Positions 1 through 6,499 are shown, counted from the stretch's first letter. The stretch: DNA of 10,567 nucleotides from an uncultured Caulobacter sp. (GCF_937900395.1 NZ_CALCDX010000133.1:1-10567), one strand, 5' to 3'. Program-made: numbers and translations. The notes: generated from the sequence alone by a model not told the origin.

Positions 1-75
1 CCGGGACCCAGGGGCGAGCGGCAGTGCGGCGGCCCCTGGGTCCCGGCTCTCCGCTTCGCTGCGGCCGGGATGACG
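1..75. repeat. Dispersed palindromic repeat, cut by the left window edge
   Basis: Positions 1-15 and 32-46 form a perfect 15-bp inverted repeat around a 16-base loop. It is followed by a second GC-rich arm ending in GGGATGACG at 67-75. The order TGGGTCCCG ... GGGATGACG is the same as in the right half of the element at 6089-6119, so both appear to be copies of one intergenic repeat family, and the left part of this copy should lie upstream of the window. No gene is convincing between 76 and 228. That stretch must carry the metY promoter and leader, but I see no clear -35/-10 pair or riboswitch in it. Confidence 0.6.
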
Positions 76-228
76 AAAGAAAATGATCTCGGCGGATTGA
101 TTTCGGTCCTAGGGCGCGACCCGAAGATTTTCTACGACGCCGGCGAGAATATCGGACCTCATCGCGGGCGCTCGCGCGGCTAAGGTCGGCTTGTCGCCGC
201 CCAGATTGGAACTACGAGGAAACGCCGC

Positions 229-1524
229 ATGTCCGACCGCAAGCTTCACCCCGAGACCCTGGCCCTGCACGCCGGCTGGCGCGCGGATCCCGCGACGGGC
301 GCGGTCGCGCCGCCGATCTACCAGACGACCTCGTACCAGTTCGAAAGCGCCGAGCACGCGGCCGACCTCTTCGCCCTGCGCAAGCTCGGCAACATCTATA
401 CGCGCCTGGGCAACCCCACGACCGACATCCTGGAGCAGCGCCTGGCGGCCCTGGAAGGCGGGGCCGCGGCCCTGGCCGTCGCCTCGGGCCAGGCGGCCTC
501 GGCCTTCGCGATCCAGAACCTGGCCCGCGCCGGCGACAACATCGTCAGCTCGACCGACCTCTACGGCGGCACCTGGAACCTGTTCGCCAACACCCTGCGC
601 GACCAGGGGATCGAGGTCCGCTTCGTCGATCCGGAAGACCCGCAGGCCTTCGCCCGCGCTACGGATGAGCGCACCCGCGCCTACTACGCTGAGACCCTGC
701 CGAACCCGAAGCTCAGCGTCTTCCCGATCGCCGAGGTCGCCGAGATCGGCCGCAAGCTGGGCGTGCCGCTGATCGTCGACAACACCGCCGCCCCGCTGCT
801 GGCCCGGCCGCTGGAGCACGGCGCGGCGATCGTCGTCTATTCGACCACCAAATACATCGGCGGCCACGGCACCTCGATCGGCGGCGTCATCATCGACGGC
901 GGCAATTTCGACTGGACCGCCCATCCCGAGCGCAGCCCGACGCTGAACACCCCCGACGCCAGCTATCACGGCGCGGTCTGGGCCGAAGCCGCCAAGCCGC
1001 TGGGTCCGATCGCCTACATCCTGCGGGCCCGCACCGTGCTGCTGCGCGACCTGGGCGCGGCCCTGTCGCCGTTCAACGCGTTCCAGATCCTGCAAGGCTT
1101 GGAGACCCTGCCGCTGCGCATCACCCGCCACGCCGAGAACGCCGCGGCCGTGGCCAAGGCCCTGTCGGCGGCGCCGGGCGTCACCCGCGTCATCCACCCC
1201 AGCGTCCAGACCGGCCTGCAGCGCGAGCGCGCCGACCGCTATCTGTCGGGCGGCTATGGCGGCCTCGTCGGCTTCGAGCTGGCCGGCGGACGCGAGGCGG
1301 GCCGCAAGTTCATCGACGCCCTGAAGCTATTCTACCACGTGGCCAATATCGGCGACGCCCGCAGCCTGGCGATCCACCCAGCCTCGACCACCCACTCCCA
1401 GCTCAGCGCCGAGGAGCAGCTGGCGACCGGCGTCTCGGACGGCTACGTGCGCCTGTCGATCGGCCTGGAGCACATCGACGACATCCTGGCGGATCTGACG
1501 CAGGCGCTCGCGGCCGCCCAATAG
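229..1524 (+). CDS. metY: O-acetylhomoserine sulfhydrylase (O-acetylhomoserine aminocarboxypropyltransferase), MetY type
   Basis: This 431-residue cytosolic PLP enzyme of the Cys/Met-metabolism family should replace the acetyl group of O-acetylhomoserine with sulfide to give homocysteine, the direct sulfhydrylation route to methionine. Visible motifs are the family start LHAG with PPIYQTTSY (residues 28-36), YTRLGNPTTD (57-66), SGQAA (86-90), ETLPNP (155-160), the PLP-phenol aspartate D184, and the Schiff-base lysine K208 in YSTTKYIGGHG. The C-terminal signature NIGDARSLAIHPASTTH (373-389) with R378 and R408 fits MetY better than the shorter MetB/MetC/MetZ enzymes, and the length is normal for MetY. 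The ATG is preceded by GAGGA at 216-220 with 8-base spacing. A hairpin follows 9 bases after the stop. The acyl group (acetyl rather than succinyl) is assigned by family resemblance only. Confidence 0.9.
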   Translation: MSDRKLHPETLALHAGWRADPATGAVAPPIYQTTSYQFESAEHAADLFALRKLGNIYTRLGNPTTDILEQRLAALEGGAAALAVASGQAASAFAIQNLARAGDNIVSSTDLYGGTWNLFANTLRDQGIEVRFVDPEDPQAFARATDERTRAYYAETLPNPKLSVFPIAEVAEIGRKLGVPLIVDNTAAPLLARPLEHGAAIVVYSTTKYIGGHGTSIGGVIIDGGNFDWTAHPERSPTLNTPDASYHGAVWAEAAKPLGPIAYILRARTVLLRDLGAALSPFNAFQILQGLETLPLRITRHAENAAAVAKALSAAPGVTRVIHPSVQTGLQRERADRYLSGGYGGLVGFELAGGREAGRKFIDALKLFYHVANIGDARSLAIHPASTTHSQLSAEEQLATGVSDGYVRLSIGLEHIDDILADLTQALAAAQ

Positions 1525-1532
1525 CCGCTGGT

Positions 1533-1564
1533 CGCGCGGGTTCCGCTTGCCCGGAACCCGCGCG
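1533..1564 (+). terminator. Perfect 13-bp hairpin between metY and the threonine aldolase gene
   Basis: CGCGCGGGTTCCG (1533-1545) pairs perfectly with 1552-1564 across a six-base loop, starting nine bases after the metY stop. There is no T-tract after it, so it is not a canonical intrinsic terminator. It may act as an attenuating or 3'-end-stabilising stem, or as a weak terminator that separates metY from the next gene, whose start lies 19 bases further on. Confidence 0.45.
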
Positions 1565-1582
1565 CGCCCCTATCCAGGGGGC

Positions 1583-2608
1583 ATGACAGCTCCCCGTTTC
1601 GACTTCGCCTCGGACAATGTCGCCGGCGCCATGCCCGAGGTCATGGACGCCCTGGTCGCCGCCAACGGCGGGACGGCTTCCGGCTATGGAACCGACCATG
1701 TCAGCCGCGCGGCCGCCGATCGCATCCGCGCCCTGCTGGACGCCGACGCCGAGGTCCGCTTCACCGCCTCGGGCACGGCCGCCAACGCCTTCGCCCTGAC
1801 CGTGCTGGCCCAGCCGCACGAGGCGGTGCTGGCTCATGAGCATGCTCACATCTGCACCGACGAGACGGGGGCGCCCGGCTTCTTCGGCCAGGGTGTCGGC
1901 CTGATCGGCCTGCCCGGCGCCTCGGGCAAGATCGAGGTCGCGGCGCTGGAGGCGGCGCTGGCCGAGCCCGACGTCTCGTACCGCCAGCCGGCGGCGGCCC
2001 TGTCCCTGACCACCGCCACCGAGTACGGCACCGTCTATTCGGAAGACCACTTGCGGTCCCTGGTCGCGCCGGTGAAGGCCAAGGGCTACGGCGTCCACCT
2101 GGACGGCGCGCGCCTGGCCAACGCCGTCGCCGCCGGCTTTGATCTCAAGAGCGTCGCCAGGATGGGCGTCGACATTCTCGTCATGGGCGGGACCAAGGTC
2201 GGCTCGACCCCGACCGAGGCCGTGGTGTTCCTGAACCCAGCCCATGCCCGCCGGCTGGACTCGCGGCTCAAGCACGCCGGGCAGCTGGTCTCCAAGGGCC
2301 GGTTCCTGGCCGCGCCTTGGCTGGGCCTCTTGGGCGAGGATGGTTCGACCGGCCCGTGGGCGGCCCGCGCGGCCCACGCCAACGCCATGGCCCAAAAGCT
2401 GGCGGGCCTGATGCCGTTCCCGCTCAAGCACCCGGTCGAGGCCAACGGCCTGTTCGTCGAGATGGACGAGCCCACCCTGCAACGCCTGCGCGGCGAAGGC
2501 TGGTTCGTCTACCGGTTCCTAGACGGAACTGTGCGCTTCATGTGCTCGTGGGCGACGACGCCGGAGATGGTCGAGGAGCTGGGCGCGGCGCTGAAGAAGA
2601 TCGCCTAG
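1583..2608 (+). CDS. ltaE: Low-specificity L-threonine aldolase (beta-eliminating lyase family)
   Basis: The 341-residue PLP enzyme is expected to cleave L-threonine and L-allo-threonine to glycine and acetaldehyde in the cytoplasm. Motifs seen: FASDNVAGAMPEV at the N-terminus (residues 8-20), ASGTAAN (62-68), HEHAHICTDETGAP (85-98), the PLP aspartate D174 in HLDGARLAN, the Schiff-base lysine K205 in MGGTKVG, FLAAPWLGLL (241-250) and RFMCSW (318-323). These match the Pseudomonas-type LtaE more closely than the E. coli type, as far as I recall those sequences. I chose ATG 1583 because homologues begin just before FxSDN. An upstream TTG at 1547 lies in the loop of the preceding hairpin and adds an unrelated proline/arginine stretch. 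The only purine run, AGGGGG at 1576-1581, is one base from the ATG, too close for a normal Shine-Dalgarno. It is convergent with the c-di-GMP gene. Confidence 0.87.
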   Translation: MTAPRFDFASDNVAGAMPEVMDALVAANGGTASGYGTDHVSRAAADRIRALLDADAEVRFTASGTAANAFALTVLAQPHEAVLAHEHAHICTDETGAPGFFGQGVGLIGLPGASGKIEVAALEAALAEPDVSYRQPAAALSLTTATEYGTVYSEDHLRSLVAPVKAKGYGVHLDGARLANAVAAGFDLKSVARMGVDILVMGGTKVGSTPTEAVVFLNPAHARRLDSRLKHAGQLVSKGRFLAAPWLGLLGEDGSTGPWAARAAHANAMAQKLAGLMPFPLKHPVEANGLFVEMDEPTLQRLRGEGWFVYRFLDGTVRFMCSWATTPEMVEELGAALKKIA

Positions 2609-2613
2609 GCGCT

Positions 2614-2724
2614 CCCTCTCCCATAGGGAGAGGGTTGGGGTGAGAGGTTAAGCCCTCGACCGCTGTAACCCCTCATCCTCCCACGCCTGCGGCGCGGGCC
2701 CCTCCTTCTCCCTCTGGGAGAAGG
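2614..2724. repeat. CCCTCTCCC/GGGAGAGGG-type dispersed element spanning a convergent gene junction
   Basis: The left hairpin CCCTCTCCC-ATA-GGGAGAGGG occupies 2614-2634. The right hairpin CCTTCTCCC-TCT-GGGAGAAGG occupies 2704-2724. Between them lie a long-range pairing of 2640-2650 with 2666-2676 (one mismatch plus a G-U pair) and a GC-rich hairpin near 2680-2698. The element at 7644-7760 has the same architecture. The left hairpin sits just after the ltaE stop and could help end transcription there. The right two thirds overlap the 3' end of the convergent GGDEF-EAL gene, including its stop codon. Confidence 0.7.
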
Positions 2725-4423
2725 TTTCTTGTACCCCCAGCATCTTCGCGATCTCCGCCGCCGGGGCCGGGCGGCTGATGAAGTAGCCCTGGATCTCGGC
2801 GCAGCCCTGGCCGCGCAGGGCGTCCAGCTGGGCCTGGGTCTCGACGCCCTCGGCCGTGGTCACGACGCCCATCGACGCGCCCAGGTCCAGCACCGCCTTG
2901 ATGATCGCCAGGGCGTCGCTGTCGTGCAGGATGTCGCGCACGAAGGTCTGGTCGATCTTGATCTTGTCGAACGGGAAGCTGCGCAGATAGCTCAGCGAGC
3001 TGTAGCCGGTGCCGAAGTCGCCCATCGAGATCCGCACGCCCAGGGCCTTCAGGTCGTGCAGCATGGTCATGTTGGCGGCGCTGTCCTGCAGCAGGACCGA
3101 CTCGGTGATCTCCAGCTCCAGGCGATGGGCCGGCAGGCCCGAGGCCGCCAGGGCCGAGACCACGGTGGCCACCAGGCCTCGGTCGCGGAACTGGGCCGGC
3201 GACAGGTTCACCGCCAGACGCACGTGGTCGGGCCAGCGCGCGGCCTCGGCGCAGGCGTTGCGCAGCACCCAGTCGCCCAGCGGCACGATCAGGCCGATCT
3301 CCTCGGCCAGCGGAATGAAGTCGGCGGGCGAGACCATGCCCCGCTCGGGGTGGAGCCAGCGCAGCAGGGCCTCGCAGCCGGTCACCCGCTCGTCGTCCAG
3401 GTGATAGAGCGGCTGGTAGAACAGCTGGAACTCGCCGTCCTGCAGCGCGCGGCGCAGGTCAAGCTCCAGCGCCCGCCGGGCCTGAAGCTGCTCGTCCATG
3501 GCCCGCTCGAAGAAGTGGAAGGCCCCCCGGCCATCGCCCTTGGCGCGGTAGAGCGCCATGTCGGCCTTCTTGAGCAGCTCGTCGGCGTCCTCGCCGTCCG
3601 AGGGCGACGCCGCCACGCCGACGCTGGCCCCGATCACCACCTGGTGGCCGGCCAGATCGAACGGCGCGGCCATGGTCGTGACGATGCGGGCGGCCAGGCG
3701 CGTGGCGCCGGACATGTCGGAGAGCCCCGTCTGCACCACCGCGAACTCGTCGCCGCCGAGGCGCGCGACGGTGTCGCCCTCGCGCACGCAGCGCCGCAAC
3801 CGCTCGGCCGCCTCGCGCAGCAGGGCGTCGCCCAGCGGATGGCCCAGGGTGTCGTTGACGGTCTTGAAGCGGTCGAGGTCGATGAAGTGCACCGCCAGCT
3901 GGTCGTCCTTGCGCGCCCGGCGGGCCAGGGCCTCGACCAGCGACTTCTGGAACAGCACCCGATTGGGCAGGTCGGTCAGCGGGTCGTAGTGCGCCAGCCG
4001 CGCGATCTGGGCCACGCCCCGGCGGTTGGTCTCGTTGCTGGCCTGCAGCAGGCCCAGCACCGTGCCGACGCCCAGATAGCGGTCGTTCTCGGTGACGATG
4101 AAGCCGCGCAAGAGATCCGAGGCGCGGTAGGACAGGCTGTCGGTGGTGAACTCGGCCAGCTCGGTGTCGGCGTCGACCACCAGCGGCTCGCGGTCCATCA
4201 GGGTCGAGATCGGACGGTTGGCGTAGAGGGCCCGGCCGTACTCGGCGGCCATGCGCAGGAAGAAGGCGTTGCGCTCGACGATGCCGATCGGCCGATCCTC
4301 GCCGTCCACGACGGGGACGATCAGGGTGTCGGGCTCCTCGCGGAAACGCTCGTAGAGCGACCTGCCCAGGTCATCCTGACGCGCCGGCGCCAGAGAAGAA
4401 ACCGTGTCCCGCAAAGTGAACAT
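2648..4423 (-). CDS. CBS-like / GGDEF / EAL cyclic-di-GMP signalling protein
   Basis: The 591-residue soluble protein has no visible membrane segment. Residues about 30-128 resemble a CBS-domain pair (VPVVDGEDRPIGIVER; ISTLMDREP), a likely nucleotide-sensing input. The GGDEF domain (about 145-305) has D182, N190 and an intact GGDEF (223-227), with an I-site R214-x-x-D217 five residues upstream, so diguanylate cyclase activity with product inhibition is plausible. The EAL domain (about 315-560) has E351-A-L, N406, E438, K489, E525-G-V-E528 and Q545, but the DDFGTG loop reads GDFGTG: G468 replaces the first, metal-binding Asp. The phosphodiesterase half may therefore be weak, inactive or regulatory. 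The tail after T567 is encoded by a repeat element. GGAGG at 4431-4435, seven bases from the ATG, supports the start. In which direction the protein changes c-di-GMP is not known. Confidence 0.9.
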   Translation of the reverse strand: MFTLRDTVSSLAPARQDDLGRSLYERFREEPDTLIVPVVDGEDRPIGIVERNAFFLRMAAEYGRALYANRPISTLMDREPLVVDADTELAEFTTDSLSYRASDLLRGFIVTENDRYLGVGTVLGLLQASNETNRRGVAQIARLAHYDPLTDLPNRVLFQKSLVEALARRARKDDQLAVHFIDLDRFKTVNDTLGHPLGDALLREAAERLRRCVREGDTVARLGGDEFAVVQTGLSDMSGATRLAARIVTTMAAPFDLAGHQVVIGASVGVAASPSDGEDADELLKKADMALYRAKGDGRGAFHFFERAMDEQLQARRALELDLRRALQDGEFQLFYQPLYHLDDERVTGCEALLRWLHPERGMVSPADFIPLAEEIGLIVPLGDWVLRNACAEAARWPDHVRLAVNLSPAQFRDRGLVATVVSALAASGLPAHRLELEITESVLLQDSAANMTMLHDLKALGVRISMGDFGTGYSSLSYLRSFPFDKIKIDQTFVRDILHDSDALAIIKAVLDLGASMGVVTTAEGVETQAQLDALRGQGCAEIQGYFISRPAPAAEIAKMLGVQETFSQREKEGPAPQAWEDEGLQRSRA

Positions 4424-4464
4424 GCGTACGCCTCCACTACAGGTGGCGAGGGACCATTTCTCGG

Positions 4465-4479
4465 CTAACGGCCTGCTAA
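4465..4479 (-). promoter_or_regulatory. Candidate CtrA-like site, TTAG-N7-TTAG
   Basis: On the minus strand two identical TTAG half-sites are separated by seven bases, 42-56 bases upstream of the GGDEF-EAL start. The master cell-cycle regulator CtrA of Caulobacter binds TTAA-N7-TTAA, so spacing and orientation fit but both half-sites deviate at the fourth base. This is a weak match that chance could explain. Confidence 0.22.
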
Positions 4480-4513
4480 TGAGGCGGCCGCCACGGGATC
4501 ATTTCGCGAAAAC

Positions 4514-4573
4514 TTCACGACGCCGTCACAGTGCTTTCGGGCGCATTTACCGTGAACTAGATCTATTCACGAC
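4514..4573. promoter_or_regulatory. TTCACGAC repeats upstream of the GGDEF-EAL gene, possible operator
   Basis: TTCACGAC occurs at 4514-4521 and again at 4566-4573. The second copy forms a 6-bp inverted repeat with CGTGAA at 4551-4556 (nine-base spacer). Three copies of one hexamer within 60 bases upstream of a single gene suggest binding of a dimeric regulator, but I recognise no specific factor. Confidence 0.25.
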
Positions 4574-4708
4574 ACTCAAGCCCCACCGAGAATTCGCCTT
4601 CCTCGCCCTCGTGGCGAGGACCCAGCGTTCGGCTGGCGCGACGATGGCCGGCCGAGGCTGTCGACGTAGAGCGACACCGACCGGCTCGGAGGGCGGCGGC
4701 CCCCTGGA

Positions 4709-4729
4709 CCCCAGGCACAAGGCCTGGGG
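4709..4729 (-). terminator. 8-bp hairpin downstream of the VOC/CMD gene pair
   Basis: CCCCAGGC (4709-4716) pairs perfectly with GCCTGGGG (4722-4729) across a five-base loop, about 30 bases beyond the stop of the CMD-like gene. No T-tract follows on the minus strand, so terminator function is uncertain. It resembles the GC-rich dispersed palindromes elsewhere in the window. Confidence 0.3.
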
Positions 4730-4759
4730 AGGCGGGCCTTTTGGTCCGAGAAGAGTTCC

Positions 4760-5395
4760 CTACCGGCCCGTATCCATGAAGTCTCGGGCGGCGAAGTCCT
4801 CCGGCGCGGCGACCTCGACCACCGGCTCGTCGCGGTCATCGAACTCGGTGCGCAGCGCCCGGCTCATCACCGCGTGCATCTCGTAGAGGCAGGTGATGTA
4901 GGTCAGCTCCAGGATCTGTTCGTCCGAGAGAAAGGCCTTCAGCGCCGCGAACACGCCGTCGGCGATCCGGCCGCCGTCCAGCACCAACCCGTCGGCATAG
5001 GCCAGCACCGCCCGCTCGCGCGCGTCGAACACGTCGGAGACCGACCAGTGCGGCACGGCGGCGATCTTGGCTTCCGAGACGCCCAGCCCGCGCAGCGACT
5101 TGCAGTGCTGGGAGAAGACGAACTGGCTGCCGCGCGCCCAGCCGGCGCGGGTCTGGGCCAGCTCGCGCAGCACCGGGTCGATCTTGCGGGCCGGATCGCG
5201 ATAGAGGGCGAAACCCTGGGCGGCGTGGCGCAGCACATCCGGGCTATTGGCGAAGACGGTCCGCCAGTCGCCGCGCGTGCCGGTGGCCGTGCCCGGCTCA
5301 GCCACCGGGTCGCGATCGCCGAACAAAAGGTCGTAGAGCTTCAGCGTTCCCTTGTCGGCGACCTCGGCGCGCGGAACCTGGCGCAGGCGCGGCAT
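4760..5395 (-). CDS. Carboxymuconolactone decarboxylase-like (AhpD-fold) protein
   Basis: This 211-residue soluble protein has the length and pattern of the large CMD family. Residues about 45-110 carry the conserved helical part (LRELAQTRAGW; QFVFSQHCKSLRGLG with H97 and C98), and about 125-180 the second half (ARERAVLAYADGL; ILELTYITCLYEMHAVMSRAL). AhpD itself uses a CxxC pair for peroxidase-linked reduction. Here only C98 sits at the active-site region and no CxxC exists, so an AhpD-type redox role is unlikely and the true reaction is unknown. I chose ATG 5395 because the reading frame upstream is only the arginine-rich shadow of the VOC gene, and because the ATG overlaps the VOC stop by one base (TGATG), typical of translational coupling. 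The two genes probably act on the same metabolite or process. Confidence 0.8.
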   Translation of the reverse strand: MPRLRQVPRAEVADKGTLKLYDLLFGDRDPVAEPGTATGTRGDWRTVFANSPDVLRHAAQGFALYRDPARKIDPVLRELAQTRAGWARGSQFVFSQHCKSLRGLGVSEAKIAAVPHWSVSDVFDARERAVLAYADGLVLDGGRIADGVFAALKAFLSDEQILELTYITCLYEMHAVMSRALRTEFDDRDEPVVEVAAPEDFAARDFMDTGR

Positions 5396-5919
5396 CAGGC
5401 GTCCACCGCGGCGCGGGCGGGTTCGTGGCGGACATCCTCGGGGCCGAAGGCGCGGGTGAAGGCCGCCAGCTCCATCATGATCCCGTTGGGATCGGTGAAA
5501 TAGACCGAGCGGACGAAGACGCCGGGATGGAGCTTGCGGGCCACGCCCATCTCGCTGTCGTCGTGATTGACCACCATCGGGAAGGCCGGGACGCCGGCGG
5601 CCTGCAGCCGCTCGAGACAGGCCTCCAGATCGGCCTCGTCGACGGTGAAGGCCACGTGGTTCATCGAGCCGACGGCGGTCTTGGCCTCGGCGGGGAAGGC
5701 CTTGACCGAGGCGACGCCCGGCGCGGCCGGCGGAGTGTCGGGCCACCAGAAGAAGGCGAGACACGCGCCCCCGCCGCAGTCGAAGAAGAAGTGCTGGCCG
5801 CCGTCCGGCAAGGCCACGGTCTTCACCAGCGGCATCTGCAGGACTTCGGTGTAGAACCGCACCGTCTCGGCCATGTCGCGGCAGACCAGGGCCAGGTGAT
5901 TGACGCCGGTGATCTTCAT
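5395..5919 (-). CDS. VOC family (glyoxalase/dioxygenase fold) protein
   Basis: The 174-residue protein shows two vicinal-oxygen-chelate modules. The first begins ITGVNHLALVCRDM (residues 3-16) and continues with VRFYTEVLQMPLV. The second begins SMNHVAFTVDEADL (85-98) and ends VYFTDPNGIMMELAAF (139-154). H8, H88 and E150 are in the positions used as metal ligands in the family, and the fourth ligand lies in a divergent segment around 43-57, so a metal-dependent lyase, isomerase or dioxygenase is possible but no substrate can be named. A strong GGGAGGAA at 5926-5933, seven bases before the ATG, marks it as the first gene of a two-gene minus-strand unit with the CMD-like gene. Such VOC-CMD pairs fit catabolism or detoxification of small organic molecules, which is inference from family types. 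Confidence 0.85.
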   Translation of the reverse strand: MKITGVNHLALVCRDMAETVRFYTEVLQMPLVKTVALPDGGQHFFFDCGGGACLAFFWWPDTPPAAPGVASVKAFPAEAKTAVGSMNHVAFTVDEADLEACLERLQAAGVPAFPMVVNHDDSEMGVARKLHPGVFVRSVYFTDPNGIMMELAAFTRAFGPEDVRHEPARAAVDA

Positions 5920-6005
5920 CTCGGCTTCCTCCCGGAAACCGAGGTTATCTCAGGTCGGACGAGGATGCAGCTTGCCGCGACGTCCACCCCACCAACCAAC
6001 CCCAC

Positions 6006-6120
6006 CGTCATCCCGCGACTTGTTCGCGGGACCCATGGTTCAGCTTCCACGTGAGCACGGGGACCCGCACCTCACTTGCGGCGGACAAATGGGTCCCGCG
6101 CATGAAGCGCGGGATGACGG
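6006..6120. repeat. Paired inverted palindromic element (REP/BIME-like)
   Basis: Two hairpin units face each other. Unit one is CGTCAT followed by the stem TCCCGCGA (6011-6018)/TCGCGGGA (6024-6031). Unit two is the stem TCCCGCGC (6094-6101)/GCGCGGGA (6107-6114) followed by TGACG. The outer ends CGTCATCCCGCG (6007-6018) and CGCGGGATGACG (6108-6119) are inverted copies, and so are GGACCCAT (6029-6036) and ATGGGTCC (6089-6096). It lies between the VOC gene and the holin-like gene, 20 bases beyond the stop of the latter. The copy at 1-75 shares the same end sequence. Confidence 0.7.
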
Positions 6121-6139
6121 CGAAAAGTTTGCGTTGGCC

Positions 6140-6499
6140 CTATTCCCGCTCCGTCTCCAGCCCGCCCAGGAACGCCTGGCCGATCCAGCTGACGACGCCG
6201 GTCACGACCGCGACCTGGATCCCCGCCCACCAGCCCGGCACGCGCAGGCCGTCCAGCAGCCAGTCGACGATCCCGATCATCGCCGCGTTCACCAGCAGCA
6301 GGAACAGCCCCAGGGTCACGATGGTCAGCGGCAGGGTCAGCACCGTGACCACCGGCCGCACCACGGCGTTGACGACGCCCAGCAAAAAGCCGGCGATGAT
6401 CAAGGTCTTCCAGCCGTCGGCGGTGACGCCGGGCACGATGCGGGCGGCCAGCCACAGGCCGGCGGCGGCGATCAGAATGCGGAGAACGAAACGGATCAT
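6140..6499 (-). CDS. Phage holin family 4 / YvlD-like small membrane protein
   Basis: The 119-residue protein has four predicted hydrophobic helices at about 4-19, 32-50, 52-76 and 92-110. The conserved core GVVNAVVRPVVTVLTLPLT (41-59), then TLGLFLLLVNAAM (62-74), is the hallmark of the PF04020 family. Despite its name, most members are chromosomal inner-membrane proteins of unknown role, and there is no phage gene around it, so lysis function is not implied. I chose ATG 6499 because the family begins at the first helix (MIRFVLRIL) and an AGGG lies a few bases upstream. The longer start at 6565 adds an unconserved basic stretch. It is transcribed divergently from rpoH, sharing about 200 bases of upstream DNA. 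Confidence 0.85.
   Translation of the reverse strand: MIRFVLRILIAAAGLWLAARIVPGVTADGWKTLIIAGFLLGVVNAVVRPVVTVLTLPLTIVTLGLFLLLVNAAMIGIVDWLLDGLRVPGWWAGIQVAVVTGVVSWIGQAFLGGLETERE

Larger units (their letters stand above)
4424..4759. other. Intergenic region upstream of the GGDEF-EAL gene and downstream of the CMD-like gene
   Basis: No gene is supported here. Short reading frames have no Shine-Dalgarno sequence and no recognisable protein. The gene-proximal part (4424-4580) is richer in A/T than its surroundings, as expected of a promoter, and holds the two candidate operator signals listed separately plus a perfect 10-bp palindrome TTTCGCGAAA at 4502-4511. The other half (4590-4759) is GC-rich and palindromic: a 7-bp stem at 4601-4607/4613-4619 and an 8-bp stem at 4709-4716/4722-4729. 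I cannot place a convincing -35/-10 pair. Confidence 0.5.

Noticed and set aside
1..75. CRISPR repeat or attachment site
   Set aside because: Copies are isolated intergenic palindromes with no regular spacer array, cas genes or integrase in the window.
76..228. SAM-II (metA-type) riboswitch ahead of metY
   Set aside because: A TGATTT-like start and a GCTAAGG segment occur, but the conserved pseudoknot partner sequences and the GCTAAAG core near the SD, as I remember them, are absent.
109..1197. Long minus-strand frame opposite metY
   Set aside because: It is the antisense shadow of a well-conserved PLP enzyme in GC-rich DNA, shows no recognisable family, and has Gly/Arg/Val-rich composition.
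2729..4468. 579-codon plus-strand frame opposite the GGDEF-EAL gene
   Set aside because: The minus strand encodes intact GGDEF and EAL domains with a good SD. The plus-strand product is His/Gln/Arg-rich without any domain.
4576..4839. 87-codon minus-strand frame at the CMD gene 3' end
   Set aside because: It has Arg/Ser/Pro-rich composition, no SD, and overlaps the CMD-like gene in another frame.
5396..5764. N-terminal extension of the CMD-like protein to 5764
   Set aside because: The extension is the out-of-frame shadow of the VOC gene, very Arg/Gly-rich, and ATG 5395 has the coupling overlap.
6140..6499. Phage lysis cassette suggested by the holin family name
   Set aside because: PF04020 members are common chromosomal membrane proteins, and there is no endolysin or other phage gene nearby.
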